This document shows, one piece after another, positions 10,695-19,599 of a stretch of 64,000 nt of DNA. Below the pieces are notes generated by a model, which was given only the letters and a program-made list of their open reading frames with translations, was not told the DNA's origin and searched no databases. Within the stretch, counting starts at the first letter, position 1, and the number at the start of each line of letters is the position of its first letter. A program made the translations under genes and the position numbers. The stretch lies in NCBI RefSeq assembly GCF_011009015.1, contig NZ_CP048878.1, forward strand, positions 122,501 to 186,500. The letters run 5' to 3'. This stretch comes from Spartinivicinus ruber. GTDB taxonomy: Bacteria; Pseudomonadota; Gammaproteobacteria; Pseudomonadales; Zooshikellaceae.

Positions 10695-11444
10695 ATGAAT
10701 AAGCTGAAATCAATGACGGCTTCTGTTGCCATTGTACTGGCTTTAGCTGGCTGTAAATCAGGCTTTTTAGAAAATGAAGCAGGAATGAGTGCAATAGGTG
10801 GTGTATTAACTGCTGCAACAGTCACCGAGAATGAAGTGATTAACAGCGCCAAACTTTCTGCTCAAGAAATGGACAAAAAATCAAAAGTTGCACCAGCAAA
10901 TAGCTTATACACTAAGCGTTTGAATCGATTAGTAAGTAAGTATCAACAAGTCGATGGCTTAAAGCTGAATTATAAAGTTTATCTATCAAAAGAAATGAAT
11001 GCTTTTGCAATGCCAGATGGAACAGTAAGGGTTTATTCTGGCTTGATGGATATTCTCAATGATCAGGAATTACTTTCTGTAATTGGTCATGAAATTGGTC
11101 ACGTAAAGCTCAAGCACTCATTTAACCAATACAAGCAAACATTGCTTGCTGCTTCAGCAAGAGAAGGCGTAGCTGCTGCAGGTGGTACGGTTGCTGATTT
11201 AGCTCAGTCACAACTGGGAGAAATTGCACTACAATTTGTTAATGCTCAGTTTTCTCAGTCTGATGAGTTAGAAGCGGATGCATACGGTGTCGCCTTTATG
11301 AAGCAGCGGGGATTAAATCCTAGTGCAGCTATAAGTGCATTTCAAAAGCTAAAACGCTATTCTGGCGAAGGTGGTGGTTTACTTTCTTCTCACCCAGCGA
11401 CATCTGAACGGATTAATAAGATCAAAGCTGAAATTGCTAAGTAA
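10695..11444 (+). CDS. loiP: LoiP-like M48 metalloprotease lipoprotein
   Basis: A 249-residue outer-membrane-type lipoprotein protease. The signal peptide ends in the lipobox LAGC with the lipidated Cys at residue 20. The M48 zinc site HEIGH is at residues 132-136 (H132, E133, H136), with the third ligand in ELEADAYG. AFAMPDGTVRVYSGLMD, QFSQSDELEAD and the HPATSERI tail match E. coli LoiP (YggG), which cleaves Phe-Phe bonds and works with the periplasmic protease system. I chose the ATG at 10695 because GGAGG sits 8 nt upstream; an in-frame ATG at 10680 lies before that site. A hairpin follows the stop codon. Confidence 0.9.
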   Translation: MNKLKSMTASVAIVLALAGCKSGFLENEAGMSAIGGVLTAATVTENEVINSAKLSAQEMDKKSKVAPANSLYTKRLNRLVSKYQQVDGLKLNYKVYLSKEMNAFAMPDGTVRVYSGLMDILNDQELLSVIGHEIGHVKLKHSFNQYKQTLLAASAREGVAAAGGTVADLAQSQLGEIALQFVNAQFSQSDELEADAYGVAFMKQRGLNPSAAISAFQKLKRYSGEGGGLLSSHPATSERINKIKAEIAK

Positions 11445-11464
11445 GCTTAAGTTGCTAAAACTTG

Positions 11465-11485
11465 GGAGCTGTTTGTTGCAGCTCC
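11465..11485 (+). terminator. Hairpin after loiP-like gene
   Basis: GGAGCTG, a TTTGTTG loop and CAGCTCC form a perfect 7-bp stem 20 nt after the stop codon. There is no clear T tract, so it may be a weak terminator or a 3'-end stabiliser. Confidence 0.4.
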
Positions 11486-11619
11486 TAATATTCCATTTAT
11501 TGCCTTCCTTCTCCAGCTACCCACTACACTAGTTTAAATTGCTGTTTGTTAATATGACAAATTGTGGCTGTTTAGCTCATAATGCTGCCCATAATTAGGG
11601 CTATTGGATGTAGGTGATG

Positions 11620-12402
11620 ATGGCTGAGGCTGATTTTGAGCAGCGCTTTGGCGGCTTAAGAAGACTATACGGGAGTGATGCGGTTGAGGTATTTAGGCAA
11701 AGCCATATCGCAGTTATAGGTATTGGTGGCGTAGGGTCGTGGGCTGCTGAAGCCCTGGCCAGATCAGCGGTTGGCACTATCACGCTGATTGACCTTGATG
11801 ATATTTGTATCACCAACACCAATCGTCAAATTCATGCTTTACAAAATACCGTTGGCTTACCCAAAGTAGAGGTAATGGCTGAACGGATTAAAACAATTAA
11901 CCCTCATTGCAAAGTCAACTGCATTGATGACTTTATTACCACAGACACTTTAGAAGACTACCTGATTGATAATCTTGATTGTGTGATTGATGCGATAGAT
12001 AGTGTGCGCTCTAAAGCCGCTATGATTGCTTATTGTAAACGACGTAAGCTGCCTATTGTGGTGACGGGTGGAGCAGGTGGTCAAATCGATCCGACCCTAA
12101 TAACAACAGGTGACTTAAGTAGAACCTATAATGACCCGTTGTTAGCGAAAGTGCGTAATTTGTTACGTAGGGAATATCGATTTTCTACCAACCCGAAACG
12201 ACGTTTTAGTGTTGAATGCGTTTATTCCACTGAACAACTGATCTACCCAAAGCCTGATGGCTCTGTATGTCAGCAAAAATCTGTAATGGAAGGTGGGGTA
12301 CGTCTGGACTGTAGCGGGGGGTTCGGCGCGGCAACCATGGTTACCGCTTCCTTTGGCTTTGTTGCAGCATCCTGTGCATTACGGAAAATTAATAAATCAT
12401 AG
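11620..12402 (+). CDS. tcdA: tRNA threonylcarbamoyladenosine dehydratase TcdA (CsdL)
   Basis: An E1-like ThiF-family enzyme of about 260 residues that converts t6A37 of ANN-decoding tRNAs to cyclic t6A using ATP. It has RFGGLRRLYG at the N-terminus, the nucleotide-binding loop IGIGGVGSWAAEALARS, TNTNRQIHAL, IDAIDSVRSKA, VTGGAGGQIDPT and the C-terminal DCSGGFGAATMVTASFGF. These match E. coli TcdA almost throughout. The start is uncertain: GTG 11614, ATG 11617 and ATG 11620 are consecutive, and 11620 has the best spacing from TAGG. The gene converges on and overlaps by 6 bp the CsdA-CsdE fusion, its likely sulfur-system partner. Confidence 0.93.
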   Translation: MAEADFEQRFGGLRRLYGSDAVEVFRQSHIAVIGIGGVGSWAAEALARSAVGTITLIDLDDICITNTNRQIHALQNTVGLPKVEVMAERIKTINPHCKVNCIDDFITTDTLEDYLIDNLDCVIDAIDSVRSKAAMIAYCKRRKLPIVVTGGAGGQIDPTLITTGDLSRTYNDPLLAKVRNLLRREYRFSTNPKRRFSVECVYSTEQLIYPKPDGSVCQQKSVMEGGVRLDCSGGFGAATMVTASFGFVAASCALRKINKS

Positions 12403-14073
12403 TGAGACAGAGTTTGCCAGTTGTCTTATGTACTTGATAATTGCTGCCAAGCCGTTAGTGCGTGAAGGGCTCAAGTGTTTATCTAAACCAATTTGAGCAA
12501 ATTGAGCGTTGATATCAAAGCTTTTAATAAAGTCGGGAGACTGATCATCGTAAAAGCTGATTAATAATGCGAGTAAACCTTTCATTACCCGAGCATCACT
12601 ATCAGCAGTAATGGTAAATTGATTGATATCAGGATGGTAAGTTGCATCAAGCCATACTCGACTTTCGCAACCAGGTACTAATTTTTCATCGTTTTTTTGC
12701 TGGTCGGGCCATGGTGGCAGCTGTTTACCCAGTTGCATTAAGTAACGGTAACGTTGATCCCAGTTGTGAAAACTTAATAATTTTTTAGCAAGCATGTTTT
12801 CAAGGTCAGTTTGTTCACCTATGTTTAGGTTCAAATTGGTGGGGATCATGGTGGCTGGTTGGCAAATATCTATGAGTGCACTGGCAAACTGCTCGACTTC
12901 TTGTGTGGTGTTATATGCGGCAAATGACACACGAATAGTGCCGTTGATATTAAAATGCTGCATTAATGGCATAGCACAATGGTGGCCTACTCTCACCGCA
13001 ACCCCCTTTTGGTCGAGTAACAAGCCAATATCTTGGGGGTGGTGGCCATCAATAAGAAAGGAAACAATACCAATTTTATCAGCTGCATTACTGAAAAAAC
13101 GAATACCTGGTAATTGTTGAATTAAAGACTCAGCATAGTTTGCCAAGGCCTGTTCATGTTGCTTTACGTGGTTTATATCAAGCTGGTTAAGAAACTCAAT
13201 GGCGCGAGCTAACCCAATAGCGCCTGCAATATTTGGTGTGCCTGCCTCAAATTTAAAAGGTACTTGATTGAAATGAGTGTCTTCTAAGGTTACTTGTTCA
13301 ATCATTTCGCCTCCCATTTGCCATGGAGGCATCATTTCTAGTAAGGCACCTTTAGCATATAACACACCAATGCCCGTAGGGCCATAAAGCTTATGACCAG
13401 AAAATACTAAGAAATCACAATCGAGTGTTTGTACATCAAGTTGTGTATGGGTGACAGATTGGGCTGCATCAATTAATACTAAGGCGCCTGAATCATGGGC
13501 TTCTTTAATTAACAACTGAATAGGATTAATAGTACCAATGGCATTGGAAACATGGCTAAGGCAGACAAGTTTAGTTTTATTACTGAGCTTGTTGCTAAAA
13601 TCCTGTTTGTCTAACTCCCCAGTCTCGTTGATTAATACTGCTTTTAATGTAGCGCCAGTGGTTTTAGCTAACTGTTGCCACGGTACTATATTGGCGTGAT
13701 GCTCTAAAACAGTAATGAGTATTTCATCCCCTTCTTTAATAAAATGATGGCCATAACTATAGGCAACCAAATTTATTGCTTCTGTAGCACCACGGGTCCA
13801 GATAATCTCGGTTGACGAACTTGCATTAATAAACTGTTGAACAGTTTTCCGTGCAGCTTCAAATCCTATCGTGGCTTCAGTGCTGAGGTAATGAGAAGCT
13901 CTGTGGACATTAGCATTACAGTGTTGGTAGTAGTTGCTAATGGCCTGAATAACACTGAGTGGTTTTTGAGTAGTAGCGGCGTTATCAAAATACACCAATG
14001 GTTGGCTATTAACTGTTGTTTGTAAAATAGGAAATAACGTGCGCAGTGCTTTTACATTAAATAGGGAAGTCAT
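12397..14073 (-). CDS. Fused cysteine desulfurase-sulfur acceptor (CsdA-CsdE)
   Basis: A protein of 558 residues joining two enzymes usually encoded separately. The N-terminal ~400 residues are a SufS/CsdA-type cysteine desulfurase, with TRGATEAINLVA, HHANIVPWQ, the PLP lysine in FSGHKLYGPTG and the active-site loop RVGHHCAMP. The C-terminal ~140 residues are a SufE/CsdE sulfur acceptor with its receiving Cys in LVPGCESRVW. The desulfurase takes sulfur from cysteine and passes it to the acceptor Cys. I prefer the ATG at 14073 because the protein then begins as desulfurases do (MTSLFNVKALRTLFPIL). An ATG at 14106 adds 11 residues, and neither has a strong ribosome site. It is convergent with tcdA, as expected for a csd locus. 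Confidence 0.9.
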   Translation of the reverse strand: MTSLFNVKALRTLFPILQTTVNSQPLVYFDNAATTQKPLSVIQAISNYYQHCNANVHRASHYLSTEATIGFEAARKTVQQFINASSSTEIIWTRGATEAINLVAYSYGHHFIKEGDEILITVLEHHANIVPWQQLAKTTGATLKAVLINETGELDKQDFSNKLSNKTKLVCLSHVSNAIGTINPIQLLIKEAHDSGALVLIDAAQSVTHTQLDVQTLDCDFLVFSGHKLYGPTGIGVLYAKGALLEMMPPWQMGGEMIEQVTLEDTHFNQVPFKFEAGTPNIAGAIGLARAIEFLNQLDINHVKQHEQALANYAESLIQQLPGIRFFSNAADKIGIVSFLIDGHHPQDIGLLLDQKGVAVRVGHHCAMPLMQHFNINGTIRVSFAAYNTTQEVEQFASALIDICQPATMIPTNLNLNIGEQTDLENMLAKKLLSFHNWDQRYRYLMQLGKQLPPWPDQQKNDEKLVPGCESRVWLDATYHPDINQFTITADSDARVMKGLLALLISFYDDQSPDFIKSFDINAQFAQIGLDKHLSPSRTNGLAAIIKYIRQLANSVSL

Positions 14074-14106
14074 TACAGCTTGGTTACCAACAAAGTTGAC
14101 CTGCAT

Positions 14107-14558
14107 TCATAAAAGATATTACTCAATATCATGACTGAAAAACTGTTTTCGATATAGCGGTTTTGCTATTGTCGTCTTTATTTCAAAGTAAAGAAGTGTA
14201 AGCGCAAACAGTGTAATAGCTTTTAGTTATATAAACATTCAACTATTATATAGTCTCTTGTATGTGTAGATACATGGATTGCAGTCAGGGGCTGTGAAGA
14301 GGGTAAATTTAGATCATACTATAAATACTAATGATAATAGTCTCGTAGTATTATTCTTGTAATCTATTTTGGTTGATAATTGAACAGCAGGCGTTAAAAG
14401 CTTAAGTAACTAAGTAGATGAGAGAATTTCAGTAATAAAAGCAATAACAGGTTATAACTTAGCCATCTGCAATGGCTTTTAGCAATAATTAAATCGGGGC
14501 ATAAGAAGCAGTTTGGATTTTTACCATACTTCAGGCTGTTTCTAGCAAAGGAGGGAGT
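14107..14558. other. Intergenic region between csdAE and DUF4123 gene
   Basis: About 450 bp of AT-rich sequence with no supported gene. Divergent promoters for csdAE and the DUF4123 gene must lie here, but no convincing operator or riboswitch is visible. Confidence 0.5.
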
Positions 14559-15446
14559 ATGTTGCTTGACGAGTATAGACAGCAAATCAAGGTTGCACTC
14601 GAAAAGCACAACCATGCAGGGCTGTACTTTATTATTGACTCAGCCAGTTTGCCAGAGTTACCAGAGCGAATTTGGGAGCTAGAGGATAATCCACAATGTG
14701 ATTCATTATTCAGGGGGACGCCAGAGGAAGAGCTGTGTGATGTAGCACCTTATTTAATTAAAGTGAATATTGGCTCACCGTTGTTTGAGTGGCTGCTACA
14801 ACAATCAATGGATTTACCAGTGGGTATCTTCATTATTAGCCATTGTGAGCATGCTCAGCTTTATAGTCACTTTAAAGCAGCATTGGAAATAAATTTACCT
14901 AATCAGCACTGGGCGCATTTTAAGCTATATGACCCCAGAGTGATTTCAGGCTTAAACTTGGTTTGTAATAAGCAAACGTTTGCAAGCTTGTTAGGTCCTG
15001 CAAGTATTTGTATTTATGTTGATTTATGCAGTAGAGCCGTGTGCCAAATCGAGAATGAGCAAGCCAGTTGTTATCATTTTGTTAATAAAAAGTTAACTTT
15101 TACATTAACGGAGCGTCAGCTGGAGAGGTTGGTTGAACTGAGTATGCCATTTGCTGTAGTAGATTATTTAAAACTTCAAAATGCTGAGCTAATAACATCC
15201 GATGTATATGCCGAGTTGTTGTTACTAGCCAAACAAAATTTGAAGCAACATGAAGATATGTCAGTTGTTGTAGGTAAAGAAAAGCAGCCAGTAGTAGGAA
15301 ACTTGTGTCAGTTGTTATCACCGGTTACACAAGAATACTCCATTATTGAATCGGCTTTGAATAAAGCACAAATGGCAACTTATATATCAGCTCGAGAAAT
15401 TACTAACTTGCTGCAGAACTATCAGGCTCGAAAAATTTGTGCTTAA
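14559..15446 (+). CDS. DUF4123 (type VI secretion adaptor-like) protein
   Basis: A 295-residue protein with the DUF4123 pattern: GLYFIIDSASLPELP near residue 20, SLFRGTPEEE, APYLIKVN, GIFIISH, and the hallmark YDPRVISGL near residue 125, followed by FASLLGPAS. DUF4123 proteins are chaperones or adaptors that load effectors onto VgrG spikes of type VI secretion systems. No vgrG, effector, immunity gene or other T6SS gene is adjacent, so the real role here is open. A very strong ribosome site (AGGAGGG) precedes the ATG. A hairpin follows the stop. Confidence 0.75.
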   Translation: MLLDEYRQQIKVALEKHNHAGLYFIIDSASLPELPERIWELEDNPQCDSLFRGTPEEELCDVAPYLIKVNIGSPLFEWLLQQSMDLPVGIFIISHCEHAQLYSHFKAALEINLPNQHWAHFKLYDPRVISGLNLVCNKQTFASLLGPASICIYVDLCSRAVCQIENEQASCYHFVNKKLTFTLTERQLERLVELSMPFAVVDYLKLQNAELITSDVYAELLLLAKQNLKQHEDMSVVVGKEKQPVVGNLCQLLSPVTQEYSIIESALNKAQMATYISAREITNLLQNYQARKICA

Positions 15447-15499
15447 CCTGAAGGGATTAGGTAGTCAAACTACAAAATCTAATTAACAAAACTCTTAAA

Positions 15500-15530
15500 C
15501 AGCCTCTGTGGTATTCTGCTCCAGAGGCTG
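15500..15530. terminator. Hairpin after DUF4123 gene
   Basis: CAGCCTCTG and CAGAGGCTG form a perfect 9-bp stem with a 13-nt loop, 53 nt after the stop codon. The T-rich tail is short, so it is a moderate terminator candidate. Confidence 0.55.
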
Positions 15531-15579
15531 CTTATTAATAAATTACCAAGATTAGTTAATGTTATAAGCCTTGATTGAT

Positions 15580-15620
15580 TAACCTGAATATTTCTGTAGT
15601 TTGGTGAAATATTCAGGTTA
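15580..15620 (-). terminator. 15-bp perfect hairpin at the 3' end of the PA3496-family gene
   Basis: TAACCTGAATATTTC (15580-15594) and GAAATATTCAGGTTA (15606-15620) are perfect complements around an 11-nt loop. The right arm includes the stop codon of the minus-strand small gene, so the hairpin forms right at its mRNA end. Together with the hairpin at 15500 it separates the two convergent genes. Confidence 0.55.
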
Positions 15621-15806
15621 GTCATCCTCCCAGTAATCCTCGCCTATCAAATGGTTTAAGCGTTTATTCTCAAAATAGTCCTCAATAGCACGCCTTGCCT
15701 CAAGAGAACGCTGAGAAGACTTTTCTCGGTTGCTACTCGATGTTGAGTTGCTTGAAGAAGAGATGTAAATGGGCTGATTAGTTTGCTCGGGTACTTGTAT
15801 TTGCAT
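15618..15806 (-). CDS. PA3496-family small protein
   Basis: A 62-residue hydrophilic protein. After a Ser/Asn-rich linker comes LEARRAIEDYFENKRL and an acidic end EDYWEDD. That basic helix followed by an acidic tail matches the PA3496 family of short gammaproteobacterial proteins, described as putative envelope-integrity factors of unknown mechanism. There is no signal peptide or membrane segment. GGGA lies ~10 nt before the ATG. It is a single-gene unit ending in a strong hairpin. Confidence 0.65.
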   Translation of the reverse strand: MQIQVPEQTNQPIYISSSSNSTSSSNREKSSQRSLEARRAIEDYFENKRLNHLIGEDYWEDD

Positions 15807-16269
15807 AGTGCCGCATCCCTTTCTGGTGTTAGTAGTTGGTTAAGATGCAATAGCTTTATGACAGTATGATTAATGTTTTATGGTAATGCTATTTTGGTTA
15901 TTTAAACTTCAACTGCCTTCAAATTTATTATGAACTCTAAGTTTTAGATTTACTTAAGAGTCTTATGTTTTAGTACCTAAGTTAAGGGATTAGTAGTATG
16001 TTTTTTTACAAGGCTACCAGCTATTCAGGGCTGTGAAACAGCTTCCAAGAAGCTGGTCGCCTACCCAGAAAAGTGCTGCTTTTCACGAAAAAGGTATTTC
16101 TCTAATCAGCGACTTTTCCTTAGGTCAATGTAACAGCAGAGCAGCCCTTCGTTAATAACTTTTTAATAACATTTTCAAATTACCAACCCAGTTAAAATGA
16201 AAATAATTTACTAGTTATTATTTATTATGTGCTACCAGGGGACTTGTATATATAAAGTTTGAGTTGCCC
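15807..16269. other. Intergenic region with structured element
   Basis: About 460 bp without a gene. Between 16028 and 16147 a possible multi-hairpin element is visible. GGGCTG and CAGCCC could close it, with inner hairpins CAGCTT-ccaag-AAGCTG (16039-16055) and GAAAAG-tgctg-CTTTTC (16068-16084). Whether it is an RNA, a repeat or chance is unknown. Confidence 0.4.
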
Positions 16270-17130
16270 TTAAGTTTTTGGTGGGGAAATTCGTAGGCTG
16301 CGTAAGTTATTCTTAACTGTCTTGAGATGTGCAGCCAACTCTGGCCCACGAGACATTGCTACTCCCATGGCTAGAATATCAATCACTACCAAATGAGCAA
16401 TTCTTGAAGTTAGTGGAGTATAAACATCAGTGTCTTCTATTGCTTCAACATGTAAAGCAAAATCGCACAGTTTGGCTAATGGACTTTGTTTGGGGCAAAT
16501 AGCAATAACTTTTGCCTGCTGCTGGCTGACGAGTTGAATTGTATGAATCAGTTCTCGGGTACGACCAGTTTGGGATATAGCCACCACGCAGTCATCTGGA
16601 GTCAACGTAGCGGCAGACATGGACTGCATATGGGGGTCTGAGTAAGCTGCGGCTGATAGCTGCAAGCGAAAGAACTTATGCTGAGCATCTATGGCTACTG
16701 CACCGGAGGCTCCAAAACCGTAGAACTCTACACGCTTTGCCACAGATAAAGCGGTAATGGCCTGCTCTAGAACCAAATCATCTAAGCTATCGCGAACACT
16801 TGAAAGCGTGCTAATGGTTGAGTCAATAATTTTTGACTTGTAGTCGGCAGGAGAGTCATCTTGATTGATTGCAAACTGGCCAAAGTTGCTACCAGAGGCA
16901 AGGCACTGTGCCAGCTGTAGTTTGAAGTCCTGAAAGCCACTACAACCCACAGCCCGGCAAAACCTTAAAACGGTTGGTTCACTGACTTCTGCTGCAGTTG
17001 CTAGGTCAGCAATACTGATATGCATTACGCGTACGGGGCTATGCAATACAAAGTCTGCCACTTTTTGCTCAGAGCGACGAAGTTGGCTATAACACTGCTG
17101 GATTTGTTGTAATAGCTGAATAGAAACCAT
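16270..17130 (-). CDS. hexR: Carbon-metabolism regulator HexR (RpiR family)
   Basis: A 286-residue RpiR-type regulator. The N-terminal HTH (about 1-75) includes RRSEQKVADFVLHSP and EVSEPTVLRFCRAVGCSGFQDFKL. The C-terminal SIS sugar-phosphate domain includes FYGFGASGAVAIDAQHKFFRL and CVVAISQTGRTRELI. This matches HexR, which represses central carbon genes (zwf, edd, eda and others) and is released by 2-keto-3-deoxy-6-phosphogluconate. Its usual neighbours zwf/edd are absent here; it is divergent from uvrD. A palindromic HexR-type operator lies 28 bp upstream, implying autoregulation. Confidence 0.9.
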   Translation of the reverse strand: MVSIQLLQQIQQCYSQLRRSEQKVADFVLHSPVRVMHISIADLATAAEVSEPTVLRFCRAVGCSGFQDFKLQLAQCLASGSNFGQFAINQDDSPADYKSKIIDSTISTLSSVRDSLDDLVLEQAITALSVAKRVEFYGFGASGAVAIDAQHKFFRLQLSAAAYSDPHMQSMSAATLTPDDCVVAISQTGRTRELIHTIQLVSQQQAKVIAICPKQSPLAKLCDFALHVEAIEDTDVYTPLTSRIAHLVVIDILAMGVAMSRGPELAAHLKTVKNNLRSLRISPPKT

Positions 17131-17154
17131 GTAGGGGTGAATCTTTGCTGGGCC

Positions 17155-17177
17155 TTTTTGTAGTTATACTACAAAAA
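17155..17177. promoter_or_regulatory. HexR operator
   Basis: TTTTTGTAGT-TAT-ACTACAAAAA is a perfect 10+10 palindrome. Its core TGTAGTTATACTACA (17159-17173) fits the known HexR box (TGTAATTAAATTACA type). It lies just upstream of hexR and 140 bp before uvrD. Confidence 0.8.
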
Positions 17178-17317
17178 ATGCATACAAACTATATGGAAAT
17201 AAGTATTAATAGCTTGTGTCATTGCCAGCCAAGGTAACAGGCCGCTAAACTAATGTGGCCTTATAAGACGAACGCTGTGCGATTTCCGATCAATTTACAA
17301 GCTTATTACAAGTCATT

Positions 17318-19507
17318 ATGGATGTATCCCAAACTTTAGACTCTCTCAATGCTGCTCAACGTGAAGTAGTTGCTTCGCCGATTGGAAATTGCTTGGTATT
17401 AGCCGGTGCCGGGAGTGGTAAAACCCGTGTGTTGGTTCATCGGATTGCCTGGCTGATTCAGGCTGAAGGCATTTCACCTCATGCGATTATGGCAGTCACC
17501 TTTACCAATAAAGCAGCTGCAGAAATGCGCCACAGAATCGAATCATTATTGGGGGTGAATACTCGAGGCATGTGGGTGGGCACCTTTCATGGTTTAGCTC
17601 ATCGCTTATTGAGACTGCATTGGCGTGATGCAGGGCTTTCTGAAAACTTTCAGATATTAGATGCTGATGATCAGCTGCGCTTAATAAAACGCATTATGAA
17701 GGGCTTGAATTTAGATGAAGCAAAATGGCCCCCTAAACAAGCTCAGTGGTATATCAACAGCCAGAAGGATGAAGGGCGTCGTCCACAAAACATTGAAGCC
17801 TACGGTGACCAGTTTGATGTCACCATGTTGAAAGTTTATCAGGCTTACGAAGAGGCCTGTAAACTATCAGGTATGGTGGATTTTGCTGAATTATTACTGC
17901 GAGCTCACGAAATTTGGCTAAACAAGCCAGAGATCTTAAAACATTACCAGCAGCGCTTTCGTTATTTGCTCGTAGATGAGTTTCAAGACACTAACACCAT
18001 TCAATATGCTTGGCTAAGAGTATTATCTGGGAATCAAATCCCAGTTATGGTCGTGGGTGATGATGACCAATCCATATATGGCTGGCGTGGCGCGAAAATT
18101 GAGAATATCCGACAGTTTGGTAAAGACTTTGCCAATAGCCATACTATTCGTCTAGAACAAAATTACCGTTCTACCAAAACTATCTTACAAGCAGCCAATG
18201 CTCTGATTGCACATAACCCTAGTCGGCTAGGTAAAGAACTGTGGACTGATGGTGATAAAGGTGAGGTAATTCAGCTTTTTGCTGGATTTAATGAAGTTGA
18301 TGAATCCCGTTTTATTGCTCAACGTATCACTAGTTACATAGAAAAAAATCAGGGTAAATATAGTGATATCGCTGTTTTATATCGTTCAAATGCGCAGTCT
18401 CGGGTATTAGAAGAGGCGTTATTAAGAGATAGCATACCTTATCGTATTTATGGTGGTTTACGATTTTTCGAGCGTGCTGAAATTAAAAATGCATTAGCTT
18501 ATTTACGGTTATTGGTTAACCGAAATGATGATGGTGCATTCGAGCGAGTGGTGAATTTGCCAACTCGAGGTATTGGCAATAAAACCCTAGAATTTGTTCG
18601 TATTAATGCCAAGACCAATGATGCCAGCTTGTGGCAAGCTGCTGAACAGGTGATTAATCAGCGATTGTTATCAGCACGGGCAGCAAATGCATTAACTGGA
18701 TTTTTACAGCTGATTAATAAGATTGATACAGCCACTGATGATATGGACTTGGCTGAATTAGCCGATCAGGTCATTACAATGAGTGGATTAGTTGAATTCC
18801 ATCAAAAGGAAAAGGGAGAAAAAGGTCGGGCTAGGGTAGAAAACCTAGAAGAACTGATATCTGCTTGTAAGGCATTTGACCCCGATGATTATTTCATAGA
18901 AGGTGCTGAAGAACAGCCTAGCCCTTTAGCCGCATTTTTAGATCATGCGGCATTAGAAGCTGGTGATACTCAGGCTGATCAGTTTGACGACTGTGTGCAG
19001 CTCATGACTTTACATTCTGCAAAAGGCCTGGAATTCCCACTGGTATTTTTAACCGGTATGGAGCAAGGTTTATTTCCCCATAAAATATCTTTAGGTGATC
19101 CTGATGGGTTAGAGGAAGAACGGCGCTTGTGTTATGTAGGTATTACCCGGGCGATGGAGCAGCTGTACTTAACTTACGCTGAGTCTCGGCGGTTACATGG
19201 CCAGGAAAATATAAATAGGCCGTCGCGTTTTATAAAAGAAATACCAGCAGAATTAGTTAAAGAAATACGAGTGAATGCGTCTATTACACGACCAACTTTT
19301 ACCCGCGTAGTACCAGTAGCCAACAAAGCTGAAATTCCTGACACTGACTTGCATATAGGCCAGCGAGTGCAGCATAGTATTTTTGGTGAAGGGACTATTA
19401 TCAACTACGAAGGGCAGGGCGCTCAGGCAAGAGTTCAAGTTAACTTTGCAAATGAAGGTGCTAAATGGTTGGTGGTTACTTATGCCAAGCTAGAGATTAT
19501 TGAGTAA
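17318..19507 (+). CDS. uvrD: DNA helicase II UvrD
   Basis: A 729-residue SF1A 3'-5' helicase for nucleotide excision and mismatch repair. In order: Q-motif LNAAQREVV, Walker A GAGSGKT (30-36), FTNKAAAEMR, VGTFHG, the DEFQDT Walker B box, DDQSIYGWRGA, QNYRST, LHSAKGLEFPLVF, and the final motif EERRLCYVGITRAM. The C-terminal tudor-like tail IGQRVQHSIFGEGTI binds RNA polymerase in E. coli UvrD. The length is normal. I see no LexA box in the 187 bp upstream. A degenerate copy of the tail follows the gene. Confidence 0.97.
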   Translation: MDVSQTLDSLNAAQREVVASPIGNCLVLAGAGSGKTRVLVHRIAWLIQAEGISPHAIMAVTFTNKAAAEMRHRIESLLGVNTRGMWVGTFHGLAHRLLRLHWRDAGLSENFQILDADDQLRLIKRIMKGLNLDEAKWPPKQAQWYINSQKDEGRRPQNIEAYGDQFDVTMLKVYQAYEEACKLSGMVDFAELLLRAHEIWLNKPEILKHYQQRFRYLLVDEFQDTNTIQYAWLRVLSGNQIPVMVVGDDDQSIYGWRGAKIENIRQFGKDFANSHTIRLEQNYRSTKTILQAANALIAHNPSRLGKELWTDGDKGEVIQLFAGFNEVDESRFIAQRITSYIEKNQGKYSDIAVLYRSNAQSRVLEEALLRDSIPYRIYGGLRFFERAEIKNALAYLRLLVNRNDDGAFERVVNLPTRGIGNKTLEFVRINAKTNDASLWQAAEQVINQRLLSARAANALTGFLQLINKIDTATDDMDLAELADQVITMSGLVEFHQKEKGEKGRARVENLEELISACKAFDPDDYFIEGAEEQPSPLAAFLDHAALEAGDTQADQFDDCVQLMTLHSAKGLEFPLVFLTGMEQGLFPHKISLGDPDGLEEERRLCYVGITRAMEQLYLTYAESRRLHGQENINRPSRFIKEIPAELVKEIRVNASITRPTFTRVVPVANKAEIPDTDLHIGQRVQHSIFGEGTIINYEGQGAQARVQVNFANEGAKWLVVTYAKLEIIE

Positions 19508-19599
19508 ATCATCGGAGGTGGTATCTAGACTTACAAAACACATCTCGAGCTTATTTATACTGTTTTTGGGCTTGAATGCTGTAGTTTGTAATAACGAGC

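Noticed and set aside
17178-17317. LexA box before uvrD
   Set aside because: No CTGT-N8-ACAG palindrome in the intergenic region.
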